A program made the position numbers and the translations under genes. A stretch of DNA of 64,000 bases from Paenarthrobacter sp. A20. Its GTDB lineage: Bacteria > Actinomycetota > Actinomycetes > Actinomycetales > Micrococcaceae. Location of the stretch: contig NZ_JALJWH010000001.1 in assembly GCF_024168825.1 (NCBI RefSeq), positions 2,542,001 through 2,606,000 on the forward strand, read 5' to 3'. The notes beneath the pieces were generated by a model. It was not told the DNA's origin. It was given only the letters and a program-made list of their open reading frames with translations, and searched no databases. Positions within the stretch are counted from its first letter, which is position 1; each line of letters opens with the position of its first letter. Shown piece by piece: positions 26,117-36,900 of this stretch.

Positions 26117-27284
26117 GGATCAGCAGTCCGGCGAGGACTTGGACCAGGAGTTCGACGCCGTCCCCGAACCTTCCGTGGATGAGGATACGGATGCCGGGCC
26201 TGCTCCGGTACCGGTGCAGACGGGTCCACCCACTGGGGTGATGTCCGCCGAACGCCTTGCTATTAAGGCGCTGGAGTCGAAGTTGCTTGGCGGCGAACGC
26301 AAGCTCCGCCGTCGCGAAGTCGCAGCCGGCGCAGGCGTATCCATTCTGTCCGCACGAAAAATTTGGCGTGCCCTCGGGTTCCCGAACTTCGGCGACGAAG
26401 ACGTTGCCTTTACCGAGCGGGACCAAGCCGCGCTGTCCACCATCCTGGACCTCGTCAGGGCAGGGATCCTTACCGAGGAAGCTGCTATCTCGGTCACCCG
26501 TTCCATCGGGCAGATGACGGACCGCATGGTGGTCTGGCAGATCGAAGCCCTGGTGGAGGACATGGTGTCCGAGCAGGGGATTCCGGATGCGGTGGCCCGT
26601 AAGCAACTCGTGGGCCAGTTGCCGGCCTTGGTGGATTCCCTCGAAGAGATCCTTGTTTATTCATACCGCCGCCAGCTGAATGCAGGAGTGCAGCGCCTCG
26701 CGGTGAGGGCCGAGGCAGGGCTGCAGGCGAGTGAGGAAGGCCGCGAGGGCGACGAAGATGACTCCCCGTTGCCCCTGGCGCGCGCAGTGGGCTTCGCGGA
26801 CCTCGTCTCATACACCAGCCTTTCGCGTCGCATGAACGAAAAGACCCTAGCCCAACTGGTGCAGCGCTTTGAGAACAAGTGCGCCGAGATTATTTCCGTG
26901 GGTGGCGGACGCCTGGTCAAGACCGTGGGTGACGAAGTCCTCTACATCGCGGAAACGCCTGCGGCCGGGGCCGAGATTTCGTTGGCACTGGCCCAAGCTT
27001 TCACTGAGGACGAGATCCTTCCCCAGTGCCGCGTTTCCATGGTCTGGGGCCGCATTCTATCCAGGCTGGGTGACATCTACGGACCCACGGTGAACCTCGC
27101 CGCCCGGCTCACCACCTTGGCCCAGCCCGGTACGGTCCTGGTGGACGCGATGACAGCCGCTGCGCTGGGGCAGGATGACCGTTTTGTCCTGGTTCCGCAG
27201 AAGTCGGAGAATGTCCGTGGCTTCGGTGAGATCCATCCTGTGATGCTGGCCCGCGGCCGCGGCAAGGGCCTGGTGCTGGACTAG
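26106..27284 (+). CDS. Class III adenylyl cyclase, Rv1264-like, with N-terminal regulatory domain
   Basis: A 392-residue cytosolic protein. Residues about 40-200 form an alpha-helical N-terminal domain resembling the autoinhibitory, pH-sensing part of mycobacterial Rv1264. The C-terminal half is a class III cyclase catalytic domain with all key residues: metal-binding Asp232 (VGFADLVSY) and Asp276 (TVGDEVLYIA), the substrate-specifying pair Lys272 and Asp323 typical of ATP cyclases, and Asn330 and Arg334 (TVNLAARL). A 3'-5'-cAMP product is therefore predicted. It overlaps the PH-domain gene by 11 bp. The ATG at 26106 was chosen; a GTG at 26097 is possible. Confidence 0.9.
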   Translation: MSVEDQQSGEDLDQEFDAVPEPSVDEDTDAGPAPVPVQTGPPTGVMSAERLAIKALESKLLGGERKLRRREVAAGAGVSILSARKIWRALGFPNFGDEDVAFTERDQAALSTILDLVRAGILTEEAAISVTRSIGQMTDRMVVWQIEALVEDMVSEQGIPDAVARKQLVGQLPALVDSLEEILVYSYRRQLNAGVQRLAVRAEAGLQASEEGREGDEDDSPLPLARAVGFADLVSYTSLSRRMNEKTLAQLVQRFENKCAEIISVGGGRLVKTVGDEVLYIAETPAAGAEISLALAQAFTEDEILPQCRVSMVWGRILSRLGDIYGPTVNLAARLTTLAQPGTVLVDAMTAAALGQDDRFVLVPQKSENVRGFGEIHPVMLARGRGKGLVLD

Positions 27285-27605
27285 GCGCGTGATCACAGCC
27301 CGCCTTCCAAAGCGCACGCTCTCTCACCTCCCGTCGTATTCTGCCCGACGCCCTCTCACTTCCTTCAAGAAAGTGAGAGGGCGTCCCTGTTTTGGGGGCG
27401 TTTGGTGATAAGGGATCGGGGGCGGCCAGGCGGTAAACCGGGGAGCCGGACACAGGTGTTGACGCGTGGGTCCTCAGGGGATGAACGACGCGACTTAGCT
27501 AATCGATGGATTAACCCGGTAGGCTGTGGGTTGTTTGTGTCGTGATTTCGCCGTGGGGGTCGGCGCCGGCGGCTTCGTGCTGCCTGAACTGTGGGGGATT
27601 GTAGG
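27285..27605. other. 321-bp intergenic region before the giant surface-protein locus
   Basis: It contains a second copy of the dispersed palindromic element (about 27318-27385), then a likely promoter region. TTGACG at 27459-27464 could be a -35, and TTAACCCGGTAGGCTGT at 27511-27527 resembles a 17-bp segment (14 of 17 identical) upstream of the second giant gene at 33774-33790. A G-rich stretch at 27591-27597 may act as a ribosome-binding site. Confidence 0.5.
27347..27385 (+). terminator. Dispersed palindromic element, copy 2, acting as terminator of the cyclase operon
   Basis: Perfect 15-bp inverted repeat (27347-27361 and 27371-27385) with a 9-nt loop, 62 bp past the cyclase stop and followed by CCTGTTTT. 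Its apex is the same family as copy 1 near 13.7 kb. The preceding 30 bp (CTCTCACCTCCCG and on) also resemble the left flank of copy 1. Confidence 0.65.
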
Positions 27606-30600
27606 ATGGCTCTGCCTGATGGGTCCGGAAAACGCCGTGCCAAAAACCGCCGGCGCAAAGCCATCGCAACCACGGCCTTCACGGCGGCAGCAGCTGTCCT
27701 GGTGACTGGTGCCATCCTTTACCCGGGGTTCAAGACCACCGAGGTGGAACTCAACGACGGCGGCGTCTGGGTGGTCAGCAAGACCAAGAATGCTGCCGGG
27801 CGCCTTAACTATCCTTCGAAGTCCTTGGATGGAGCAGTGACCCCCGCCAGCACCAACTTCGACATCCTCCAGCAGGCCGGTGACATCATCATTGATGACT
27901 CCGATGGCGGAACCATCAACCCTGTCAGCGCCGCCAACATGCGCCTCGGCGGCGACCAAAAACTACCAGGCTCCGCAGAGGTGAGCTTCGGCAACAAAGT
28001 ACTGGCTGTCACTGACCCGTCCAAGGGCAAGGTCTGGGCCGTTTCGCCCACCTCCATCGGCGGTTTCAGCGACGAATCGGAACCCTTGTTCGAACAGTCC
28101 CCGGGCGTCGTGTCCGTGGTGGGTGTGGATGACACCATCCACACCCTGGACCCAAAAACGGGCACACTGACGGCAACCAAGGTGGACGTCGACGGTCAGG
28201 CCGTGGATTCGCAAGTCCGCAAAGACGACGCACTGAAGGCCGACGGCGAAGTCCAGTTGGCCGCGGTGGGCGACAAAGCAGTGGTGCTCAATGAAACCAG
28301 CGGCGACATCGTGCTGCCCGGCGGCAGCAAGGTGCACCTGGACGATGCCCGGGATGCCAAGCTGCAGCAGAGCGGTCCAGCCGCCGATTTCGTTGCCGTT
28401 GCCACTCCGAAGGCATTGCTCCTGCAACCCCTGGATGGCGGGACAGCCAAGACTGTCCAAGCGGACGGCCAGGGCATTCCGGCTGCGCCTGTTCATCTGG
28501 GATCCTGCACGTACGCCGCGTGGTCCGGTGCCAACAAGTACGTCCGCGACTGCACCAACGAGGCAGATAACAGGCGGTCCGACGTTCCCAAGGCGAGTGC
28601 ATCGCCGTCGTACGTGTTCCGTGTCAACCGCGATCTCGTGGTGCTGAACGACGTCAACTCCGGCAACGTCTGGATGGTCAACCAGAACATGCAGTTGGTC
28701 AATAACTGGGACGACGTCATCCCACCCCAACAGACCTCGGACGACGCCGAGAAGGACTCCGCGGACGAAGTCCAGCAGACAGTCCTTCCGGACCGCAGCA
28801 AACCCAATACTGTACCGGTGGCCAAGCCTGATTCGTTTGGTGTCAGGGCTGGCAAGACCACCGTTCTGCCCGTCCTGGACAACGACGCCGATGCCGACGG
28901 CGATGTCCTCACAGTCAGCACCAGCGAGCCATTGAAGTCCGGCGCGTTGTCCGCCGTCTACGGTGGCACCGGCTTCCAGATCGCGGTTCCGGCAGGAACC
29001 GCGGGTTCGGAAACGTTCAAGTATTCGGTCGACGACGGCCGGGGCGGTACGGGGGCCGCGGACGTTGACCTGCGCATCGTGCCGGCGGAGGAAAACAACG
29101 CGCCGCAGCCCAAGCCCAACCGGAACAACGCCTTGGTGGTCCAGTCCGGGAAGATTGCCAGCCAGTTTGTCCTCACCGATTGGTTGGACCCCGACGGCGA
29201 TGACATCTTTGCGGTAGCCGTCTCCAGCAGCGATCCCGCGGACCAGGTCCGGATCAGGCCGGACGGCCTGCTCACCTTCCAGGACTCAGGGGCGGGACCG
29301 GGCCGCAAAACACTGACCGTGAGTGTCTCGGACGGGTCCATGACCACCCAAGGACAGATCAGCGTGGACGTCCGTGCTCCCGGTGCGCTGCCGCCCATCG
29401 CGAACGCTGACCACGTGGTTGCGGTGGCGGGCCAGGATACGGTGATCGCCCCGCTCAAGAATGACACCGACCCCCAGGGCGGCACCTTGCGGCTGGCGCA
29501 AGCACAGCCGGATCCGCAGTCGACCGCGGTGGTCGGGCCGGACCAGCAGACGTTTACTTTCAATTCGGCGTCCGTGGGTCCCCACTACGTGACGTACATG
29601 GTGACCAACGGACCGGCGAGTGCGCAGCAACTGGTGCGCGTCGACGTCGTGTCCGGAAACAGCGAGGGTGCGCCGGTGGCTGTCCGCGATATAGCCCTCC
29701 TGCCCAGCGGTGGCAGCACCGTGGTTGACGTCCTGGGCAATGACTCGGACCCCAGCGGAGGCGTCCTGGTGGTCCAGTCGGTCACCGCGGCTGACGGGCT
29801 TCCTGTTTCCGTTGCAGTGCTGGATCACTCGGTGGTCAAGATCACGGACATCCGGGCCCAGGGCCAGCTCTCCCTGAAATACACGATCTCCAACGGCAAG
29901 GCGTCGGCAACGGGGGACATTTCCGTACAGGTTGTTCCGGCGCCTACCAAGCTTCAGGCACCGCAGGCCAAGCCGGACGAGGTATCCGTGCGTGCCGGTG
30001 ATGTGGTGACCATCCCGGTCCTGGACAACGACACTGATCCCAACGGCGGAGAGTTGACCCTTGACCCCGTCCTGGCGCAGCAGCCTGACGCAACCGCCGG
30101 CAGGATCTTCGTTGCCGGGAACACGCTGCGGTACATCGCCGGCGAGGAGCCCACCACTGTATATGCGATCTATAAGGTCAGCAACGCCTCGGGCCAGACC
30201 GACTCGCAGCAAGTCACCATCCGGATCCGCGCCCGCGACGACGCCACGAACACCCGGCCCGAGCCCCGGAACCTGACTGCCAGGGTGGTTGCGGGGATGA
30301 CGGTGAAGATTCCGGTCCCCTTGGACGGCATCGACGCCGATGGCGACTCCGTTCAGCTCATCGGTATCGACAAAGCTCCCGAACTGGGGACAGCGATTCT
30401 TCGTGACGGATACCTGGAGTTCACGGCTGGCGGCACGTCGGCCGGCACGGACACCTTCAGCTACCGTGTGCGGGATCGTATTGGTGCGGAGAACACCGGC
30501 ACGGTGATCGTGGGCATTGCGCCCGCTGAAGCCGACAACCAGAAACCCATCGCCGTGGACGACGTCATTGATGTCCGGCCCGGCCGCCGGGTTGCGGTCA

Positions 30601-33600
30601 ATGCCCTGAAGAACGACTCAGACCCCGACGGCGATCCCATAGCTTTGGTGTCGACGTTCGAGGCCAAACCGGAGCTGCAGGTTGAAGCTGCCGCGGGCAA
30701 GGTAGTGCTGACGGCACCCGGTGCAGCCGGTACGGACAGCATCAGCTACCGGATCCAGGACGACAAGAAGGCCGAAGCGTCCGCTGTCATCCGCGTCCAG
30801 ACCAGCCCGACAGCGCCACTGCACGCTCCTGTGGCAGTGGATGACCGGATCACGCTCGCTGAGACCCTGGGCAAGACTGCCGTCGACGTTCCGGTGTTGA
30901 AGAACGACTCCGATCCCGACGGCGTGGCTGAAGACCTCACCCTCTCCCTGCCGGACGGAAACCCGAACGCCCGTGTGGGAACCGCAGGCAACGTGGTGGT
31001 GACGCTGCTGCCCCAGGACCACTTGATTCCTTACACGGTCACGGATATTGATGGTCAGTCGGCTACCGCAGTCATGTGGATTCCCGGCCAGGGACTCCAG
31101 TACCCAACACTTTCGACCACGGACGTCGTGGAGGTCACCGCGGGGGAGGAAGTCACTCTGGCCCTCCAGGACCATGTGAAGGTCAGGGAAGGCCGCCAGC
31201 CACGTATCACGGTCGCGGACAAGATCCGCGTCCTGGGCGGCGACTCCGCGAATGTCATTGCCGGTGACGGTAGCGCACTGAGGTACGCAGCCCAGCCGGA
31301 GTATGTGGGTCCCGGCTCCATCACCTTCGAAGTGACCGACGGCAGCGGTCCGGACGACGCGGAGGGCCTGAAATCAACCCTGACGATCATGACCAAGGTG
31401 CTGCCGAACCCCAACGCCAATCACGCCCCCACCTTCAGCGGAGCCGCGATTGAAGCGCCCAAGGGGGACACGACGGAACTGGACCTGGCCAACCTCGCCG
31501 CAGATGTTGATGAACAGGATCAAGGCAAACTCGCCTTCAGCCTGGACGGTGACCTGCCGGGCGGATTTGACGCGCGGGTGGAGGGCACCGTCCTGAAAAT
31601 AACGCCGGGCGGTTCGCTCAACCCGGGAGCCCGCGGGACGGTGCCGCTCAAGGTCACCGACGGCCGCTCGGAGCCTGTGAAGGCTGCCGTCACAGTTTCA
31701 GTGGTCTCGTCCAACCGTCCGAAGCCGGCAGCCAACGACGACGTCGTGGACAAAGCCAACGCCGGTAAGTCCGAGACCGTCAACGTGCTGGGCAACGACT
31801 TCAACCCCTTCAACGAACCGTTGACTGTGGTCTCTGCCGTGGTTGAAACCGGGTCTGCATCAGGCGCCCCCGCGATTGCCGGGGACTCGATCACAGTGAC
31901 GCCCGCCGATGGTTTCAAGGGGGTCCTGGTGGTCAGGTACACCATCAAGGACAAGACCGATGATCCCAGCCGGCAAGCAGTGGGTCGGGTGCGCATCACG
32001 GTGCGGGACAAGCCCGATGCTCCGTCGGCGCCCGTCGCAACCGACGTCCGCAGCAAGACGGCCGTGCTCAAGTGGGCACCGCCGTCGGACAATGGCGCAG
32101 CCATCACCAAGTACACGGTGAAAGCGGCCGGATTCCAGCAGGAATGCCCCACCACCACGTGCACGCTGACTGGACTGACCAACAATGTCAAGTACGTCTT
32201 CACTGTGGTTGCCACCAACGAGGTGGGCGAATCCCAGCCGTCCGTCCCGTCCAACGAGATCACTCCGGATGAGAAGCCATCGCCCCCGGACGTCCCCACC
32301 ATCAAAGCCGGTGACAAAGACCTGGCCATCACCTGGACCCCCGCCAAAACCGAGGGCTCTCCGGTGAAGCACTACAACCTGGAGATCTCTCCGCCGCCGG
32401 CCAACGGCATCGCCGTCAAGAACGAGGTCACCGGCCTCAGCTACACGTGGCCCGGCCTGACCAACGGTGTGAAGTACAAGGTCCGCGCGCAGGCCGTCAA
32501 TGACCTTGGCCCGTCCGACTGGGGGCTGTATTCCGCCGAGGACCACCCCGCCGGCATCCCCGGAACACCGGCGCCGCCGAGCACCACGGTGCTGTCCGCC
32601 CTCGGGTCCCGGAACCAGCTCCGCGTCGACTGGTCCGAGCCGGGCATCAATGGTGACCCCATCAAGAGCTATTACGTCACCATGAGTGGCGGCAGCGGAA
32701 CCACCCAGACGCAGACCGTTCCGGGGAACGTCCGAACAGCCACCTTCGAGGTAGCCACCGACCAATCGGCGTATACGTTCACTGTTCAGGCTGAGAACAA
32801 AGCAGGCAAGAGCCTGGTCAGCGCGGCCTCAGCGCCACGCAGGGCAACAGGAAAGCTGGGTACTGTTCAAAACGTCAGTGCCACGCCGGCAAATACTGGC
32901 GCCGCCGGTGGCCAGCTCACCATCAACTTCACTGCCCTCGGCGATACCCAGCGCAACGGTTCCAAGGCCAACGAAGTCAGCTACACCTACTCCGCTGGCG
33001 GGCGTTCCGGTGCCATCCAGCCTGGGCAGACGGTAGGAGGCTTTGCCAACGGCCAGCCCACCAGTGTTACTGTCATGGCGCACTCCACGGTGGCGCCCAG
33101 TTCCGACGCCAGCAAAGCTGCTACGGCCACGCCTTTTGGTGCGCCGGGGACGCCGTCGGCGTCGGGGTCCAACGGTGCGGTGAACCAGAAATCTGTGACC
33201 TTCAACTGGTCGTCACCTTCACCATCCACCAACGACGTCAAGACGACGAAGATCCGCATCGACAACGGCGGCTGGGAGACTGTGGGCGCCTCTGGCAGCC
33301 GGACCATCAACACTGCCGGGTGGGAAGAGACGCACAGCATCGCCGTGCAGACCTTCAACTCGTTGGGAACCGGCGGCGCCGTGGCTTCGGCCAGTGCCAA
33401 GTCCGGGCGGCAAGGGGAATGGACCACCACCATGAACCCCGGAGCGGTGGTGAGGTCCTGCAGCTTTACGCTGGGCGGAGCCAACTACGACCCCAATAGA
33501 AAAACGTGCGACGGCCAAAGTAACAACACTCCACCCTGGATGGCTTCCGCCGATCAAGGCGCCATTGTGGTGCGTTGTTACATCGACCAAACAGATAACT

Positions 33601-33722
33601 GGACTGGTATGCACCGTTGGTGGCGCATCGAATCCGGGTCATACCGCAACGTTGGCCGGTACATCATCGCAGGTCACACCCACTTGGGAGACCCCGCAGG
33701 CATCGGAGCACCCCCGTGCTGA
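27606..33722 (+). CDS. Giant membrane-anchored Ig-like/fibronectin III surface protein, paralogue A
   Basis: About 2038 residues. A short basic cytoplasmic N-terminus and one TM helix (about 19-42, ATTAFTAAAAVLVTGAILYP) are followed by a region of about 360 residues of short beta repeats ending in a conserved ASPSYVFRVNRDLVVLNDVN block, possibly a propeller. Then come roughly ten Ig/cadherin-like modules of about 95 residues (about 410-1460), each marked by a [L]-[DK]-N-D-x-D-P-D/S-G-[GD] motif that suggests Ca2+ binding. Four to five Fn3 domains (about 1470-1930) and a Cys-containing C-terminal cap complete it. The ATG at 27606 was chosen; a GTG at 27591 is in frame. It heads a conserved-looking locus and probably spans or lines the cell envelope. 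Enzymatic activity is not evident. Confidence 0.85.
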   Translation: MALPDGSGKRRAKNRRRKAIATTAFTAAAAVLVTGAILYPGFKTTEVELNDGGVWVVSKTKNAAGRLNYPSKSLDGAVTPASTNFDILQQAGDIIIDDSDGGTINPVSAANMRLGGDQKLPGSAEVSFGNKVLAVTDPSKGKVWAVSPTSIGGFSDESEPLFEQSPGVVSVVGVDDTIHTLDPKTGTLTATKVDVDGQAVDSQVRKDDALKADGEVQLAAVGDKAVVLNETSGDIVLPGGSKVHLDDARDAKLQQSGPAADFVAVATPKALLLQPLDGGTAKTVQADGQGIPAAPVHLGSCTYAAWSGANKYVRDCTNEADNRRSDVPKASASPSYVFRVNRDLVVLNDVNSGNVWMVNQNMQLVNNWDDVIPPQQTSDDAEKDSADEVQQTVLPDRSKPNTVPVAKPDSFGVRAGKTTVLPVLDNDADADGDVLTVSTSEPLKSGALSAVYGGTGFQIAVPAGTAGSETFKYSVDDGRGGTGAADVDLRIVPAEENNAPQPKPNRNNALVVQSGKIASQFVLTDWLDPDGDDIFAVAVSSSDPADQVRIRPDGLLTFQDSGAGPGRKTLTVSVSDGSMTTQGQISVDVRAPGALPPIANADHVVAVAGQDTVIAPLKNDTDPQGGTLRLAQAQPDPQSTAVVGPDQQTFTFNSASVGPHYVTYMVTNGPASAQQLVRVDVVSGNSEGAPVAVRDIALLPSGGSTVVDVLGNDSDPSGGVLVVQSVTAADGLPVSVAVLDHSVVKITDIRAQGQLSLKYTISNGKASATGDISVQVVPAPTKLQAPQAKPDEVSVRAGDVVTIPVLDNDTDPNGGELTLDPVLAQQPDATAGRIFVAGNTLRYIAGEEPTTVYAIYKVSNASGQTDSQQVTIRIRARDDATNTRPEPRNLTARVVAGMTVKIPVPLDGIDADGDSVQLIGIDKAPELGTAILRDGYLEFTAGGTSAGTDTFSYRVRDRIGAENTGTVIVGIAPAEADNQKPIAVDDVIDVRPGRRVAVNALKNDSDPDGDPIALVSTFEAKPELQVEAAAGKVVLTAPGAAGTDSISYRIQDDKKAEASAVIRVQTSPTAPLHAPVAVDDRITLAETLGKTAVDVPVLKNDSDPDGVAEDLTLSLPDGNPNARVGTAGNVVVTLLPQDHLIPYTVTDIDGQSATAVMWIPGQGLQYPTLSTTDVVEVTAGEEVTLALQDHVKVREGRQPRITVADKIRVLGGDSANVIAGDGSALRYAAQPEYVGPGSITFEVTDGSGPDDAEGLKSTLTIMTKVLPNPNANHAPTFSGAAIEAPKGDTTELDLANLAADVDEQDQGKLAFSLDGDLPGGFDARVEGTVLKITPGGSLNPGARGTVPLKVTDGRSEPVKAAVTVSVVSSNRPKPAANDDVVDKANAGKSETVNVLGNDFNPFNEPLTVVSAVVETGSASGAPAIAGDSITVTPADGFKGVLVVRYTIKDKTDDPSRQAVGRVRITVRDKPDAPSAPVATDVRSKTAVLKWAPPSDNGAAITKYTVKAAGFQQECPTTTCTLTGLTNNVKYVFTVVATNEVGESQPSVPSNEITPDEKPSPPDVPTIKAGDKDLAITWTPAKTEGSPVKHYNLEISPPPANGIAVKNEVTGLSYTWPGLTNGVKYKVRAQAVNDLGPSDWGLYSAEDHPAGIPGTPAPPSTTVLSALGSRNQLRVDWSEPGINGDPIKSYYVTMSGGSGTTQTQTVPGNVRTATFEVATDQSAYTFTVQAENKAGKSLVSAASAPRRATGKLGTVQNVSATPANTGAAGGQLTINFTALGDTQRNGSKANEVSYTYSAGGRSGAIQPGQTVGGFANGQPTSVTVMAHSTVAPSSDASKAATATPFGAPGTPSASGSNGAVNQKSVTFNWSSPSPSTNDVKTTKIRIDNGGWETVGASGSRTINTAGWEETHSIAVQTFNSLGTGGAVASASAKSGRQGEWTTTMNPGAVVRSCSFTLGGANYDPNRKTCDGQSNNTPPWMASADQGAIVVRCYIDQTDNWTGMHRWWRIESGSYRNVGRYIIAGHTHLGDPAGIGAPPC

Positions 33723-33972
33723 CCGTTGCAAAGGTTAAGCGGGGGGCACATCTCCCCATCGCGCGCGCTGTAGTTAAGGCCGTAGGCTGTCAAAGCCAAT
33801 GGATAGCCCGGTCTCGGGTTTCCTTGGTTGGCCGTGGGGTGCGTGGGATAGTCTTAGGGACTGAAAATTCCGCCGCCGTATGGGGGTACTGCGGAATGTA
33901 CGGCTGCCGGCATGTGCCGGTTGGCCAGGAAGTCGCTGGGGAGCGGCTGTATATCAAGGGAATTTTGGGGCT
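33723..33972. promoter_or_regulatory. Gap between the two giant genes, likely carrying a promoter for paralogue B
   Basis: This 250-bp region contains TTAAGGCCGTAGGCTGT at 33774-33790, matching 14 of 17 positions of a segment upstream of paralogue A. TAGGCT within it could be a -10. An in-frame ATG at 33880 opens the same frame as paralogue B but has no Shine-Dalgarno. Confidence 0.4.
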
Positions 33973-36900
33973 GTGAGAAATTTCTTCGGCAAGCTGGGGC
34001 TGACAAGGCGTCAAAACAAGAAGTTCATAGCGGGAACGGCTGCCACCGCGGCCGGCGCTTTGCTGATCACCGGGGCAGTGCTGTATCCGGGCTTCAAGAC
34101 CACCGAGGTGGACTTGAACGACGGCGGCGTCTGGGTCGTGAGTAAAACCAAGAACGCCGTGGGCCGGTTGAACTACCCGTCCCGCGTGCTTGACGGTGCC
34201 GTGACTCCGGCAACCACCACTTTCGATGTCCTGCAGCACGACGGCAACGTCTTTGTCGACGACGAATCCGGCTCCACCATCAACCAGGTCTCTGCAGCGA
34301 ATCTGAAGCTCGGCGGCGATAAGCAACTGCCGTCGTCGTCGCAAGTCAGCTATGGTTCCACCGTCCTCTCAGTCACCGATCCCGCCCGCGGCAAGGTCTG
34401 GGCTTTGTCTCCTTCCACCGTCAACGGTTTCGATGAAGAAGGAACCGAACCGGTCCTGACAGGGGACCAGGGCCTGGTGTCCGCCGTGGGAACCGATAAC
34501 CGTATCTACACCGCGGATCCCGGCAAGGGCGAAATCACTGTGACCACGGTGGACGCCAATGGTGAACGGACAGACTCCCAGGTCACCAAAGTCGATGAGC
34601 TCAAAGGCGCCGGTGACCTTCAGATTGCCGTCGTGGGGGACAAACCTGTTGTCCTTGATGCCGGTTCCGGCAACCTGTTCCTGCCCGGCGGCCGCAAGCT
34701 CCAGCTGCAGGACGCCCGGGAAGCCAAGCTCCAGCAGAGCAGCGGGGACAGCGGATTTGTTGCCATCGCCACCCGCAAAGCCCTCCTGAAGCAGCCCTTG
34801 GACGGTTCCACAGCAGCAACAGTCAATGCCGACGGTGAAGGCGTCCCCGCGGCACCTGTGCAGGTCAGCAAGTGCGTCCACGCCGCCTGGTCCGGCGCGA
34901 ACAAGTACGTCCGCGACTGCGACAACGACGCCGATGACAAGAAGAACGACGTTCCCAAAGCCAGCGCCTCTCCCAGCTACGTTTTCCGGGTCAACCGCGA
35001 CCTCGTGGTCCTCAACGACGTGAACTCGGGAAGCGTCTGGTTGGTCAACCAGAACATGCAGCTCGTCAACAACTGGGACGATGTTGTCCCGCCCAAGAAC
35101 CAGTCCGATGACCAGGACCAGGAGTCCGCGGACAACAACACCATCAACGTCCTTCCGGACCGCACCAAACCCAACCGTGCGCCTGAAACCAAACCGGACG
35201 AGTTCGGTGTCCGGCCGGGCCGGACCTCCATCCTCAGCATCCTGGACAATGATTCAGACCCCGACGGCGATGTCCTCACCGCTGCGGTAGGCGCAAACGG
35301 ACCCAAGTCCGGGGCACTGGAGAACATCTACGGTGGCTCAGCGTTCCAGATCAAGGTCCCCGCTGACGCCAAAACGGGCACGGAAACCTTCGATTACAAC
35401 GCCTCCGACGGACGCGGCTTGTCCGCCGGTGGACAGGTCACCCTGCGCGTCGTGGCTCCTGAGGAAAACAAGCCTCCCTTCTTCAAACGCGGCGAGCCCA
35501 CCACCATGCTGGTGGAGCAGGGCAAATCCGTCAGCCAGAACATCCTGACCGACTGGATGGATCCTGACGGCGACGACCTCGTCCTCCTGGACGCCAAGAC
35601 GGACAACGACCAGGACCAGGTCAAGGTCCGTCGCGACGGCCTGCTCACGTACCAGGACTCTGGTGCAGCGCCGGGCAAGAAAAACGTCACCATCACGGTG
35701 TGGGACGGCCGTGCCACCACCACGGGCAGGATCGTTGTCAACGTTCAGCCGCCAGGCGCCCTGGCGCCGGTGGTCAACGCCGATCACGTCACGGCCGTGG
35801 TTGGCCAGGACCTGGTCATTGCGCCCCTCAAGAATGACGTTGACCCCAATGGCGGCGCCTTGCGGGTGGCGCACGTCGAGGCTGCCGGACCGGCAGAGCT
35901 GGGTCCAGTGACCGACGGCGGTACGTTCACCTTCCGGAGCACCACGCCGGGCCCGATTTACTTGACGTACATCGCCAGCAACGGTCCCCAAAGCAGCCAG
36001 GGCCTGATCCGCGTGGACGTGGAATCCGGCAAGGACGCTGGAGCGCCCGTTGCGGTCCACGACGTCGCACTGCTCCCTGTGGGCGGCAGCGTGCTGGTTG
36101 ATCCGCTGGCCAACGACTCCGATCCATCCGGCGGCGTGCTGGTCCTCCAGTCCGTCACCGTCCCGGACGGCTCGTCCGCTTCGGTCAGCGTGATCGACCA
36201 CAGCGTACTGCGCGTTACCGACGTGCTCGGCGCGAAGGAGCCGTTCGTTTTCAGCTACACCATGTCCAACGGCCGCGGCTCGGCCACAGGCACCGTGGGC
36301 GTCGTCCCGGTGCCGGCCCCCGCCGTCGTCGAGGCCCCCCAGCCCAAACCCGACGAAGTCAACGTCCGCGTCAACGACGTCGTGACCATTCCGGTCCTGG
36401 CCAACGACACGCACCCGCAGGGTGAAGAACTGTCTGTCGATCCTGTCTTGGCGCAGAGCATCCCTGAAGAAGACGGCAAGGCCTTCGTCTCCGAGAAGAC
36501 GCTGCGCTTCATCGCCGGGCCCACGCCGAAGACCGTGCGTGCCATCTACAACGCGGTGGACCCCCAGGGCCAGAAGAGCGCCGCTGCCGTCACCATCCAC
36601 ATCCTGCCGCTGGAAGGCGCGCAGAACTCACGTCCGCAGCCGCAGAACCTGACCGCACGCGTGGTCGCCGGCGGCAGCGTCCGCATCCCGGTGCCGCTGG
36701 ACGGCATCGACCCCGACGGCGACTCGGTCCAGCTCACCGGCATCGACAGCACGCCCACCATGGGAACCGCGACGGCGGGCAGCAGCTTCATCGATTTCGT
36801 CGCCGCTGGTGATGGCGCGGGAACCGACTCGTTCCGTTATAAGGTGATCGACCGCCAAGGTGCGGTCAACACCGGAACGGTGACTGTTGGCGTCGCGCCC

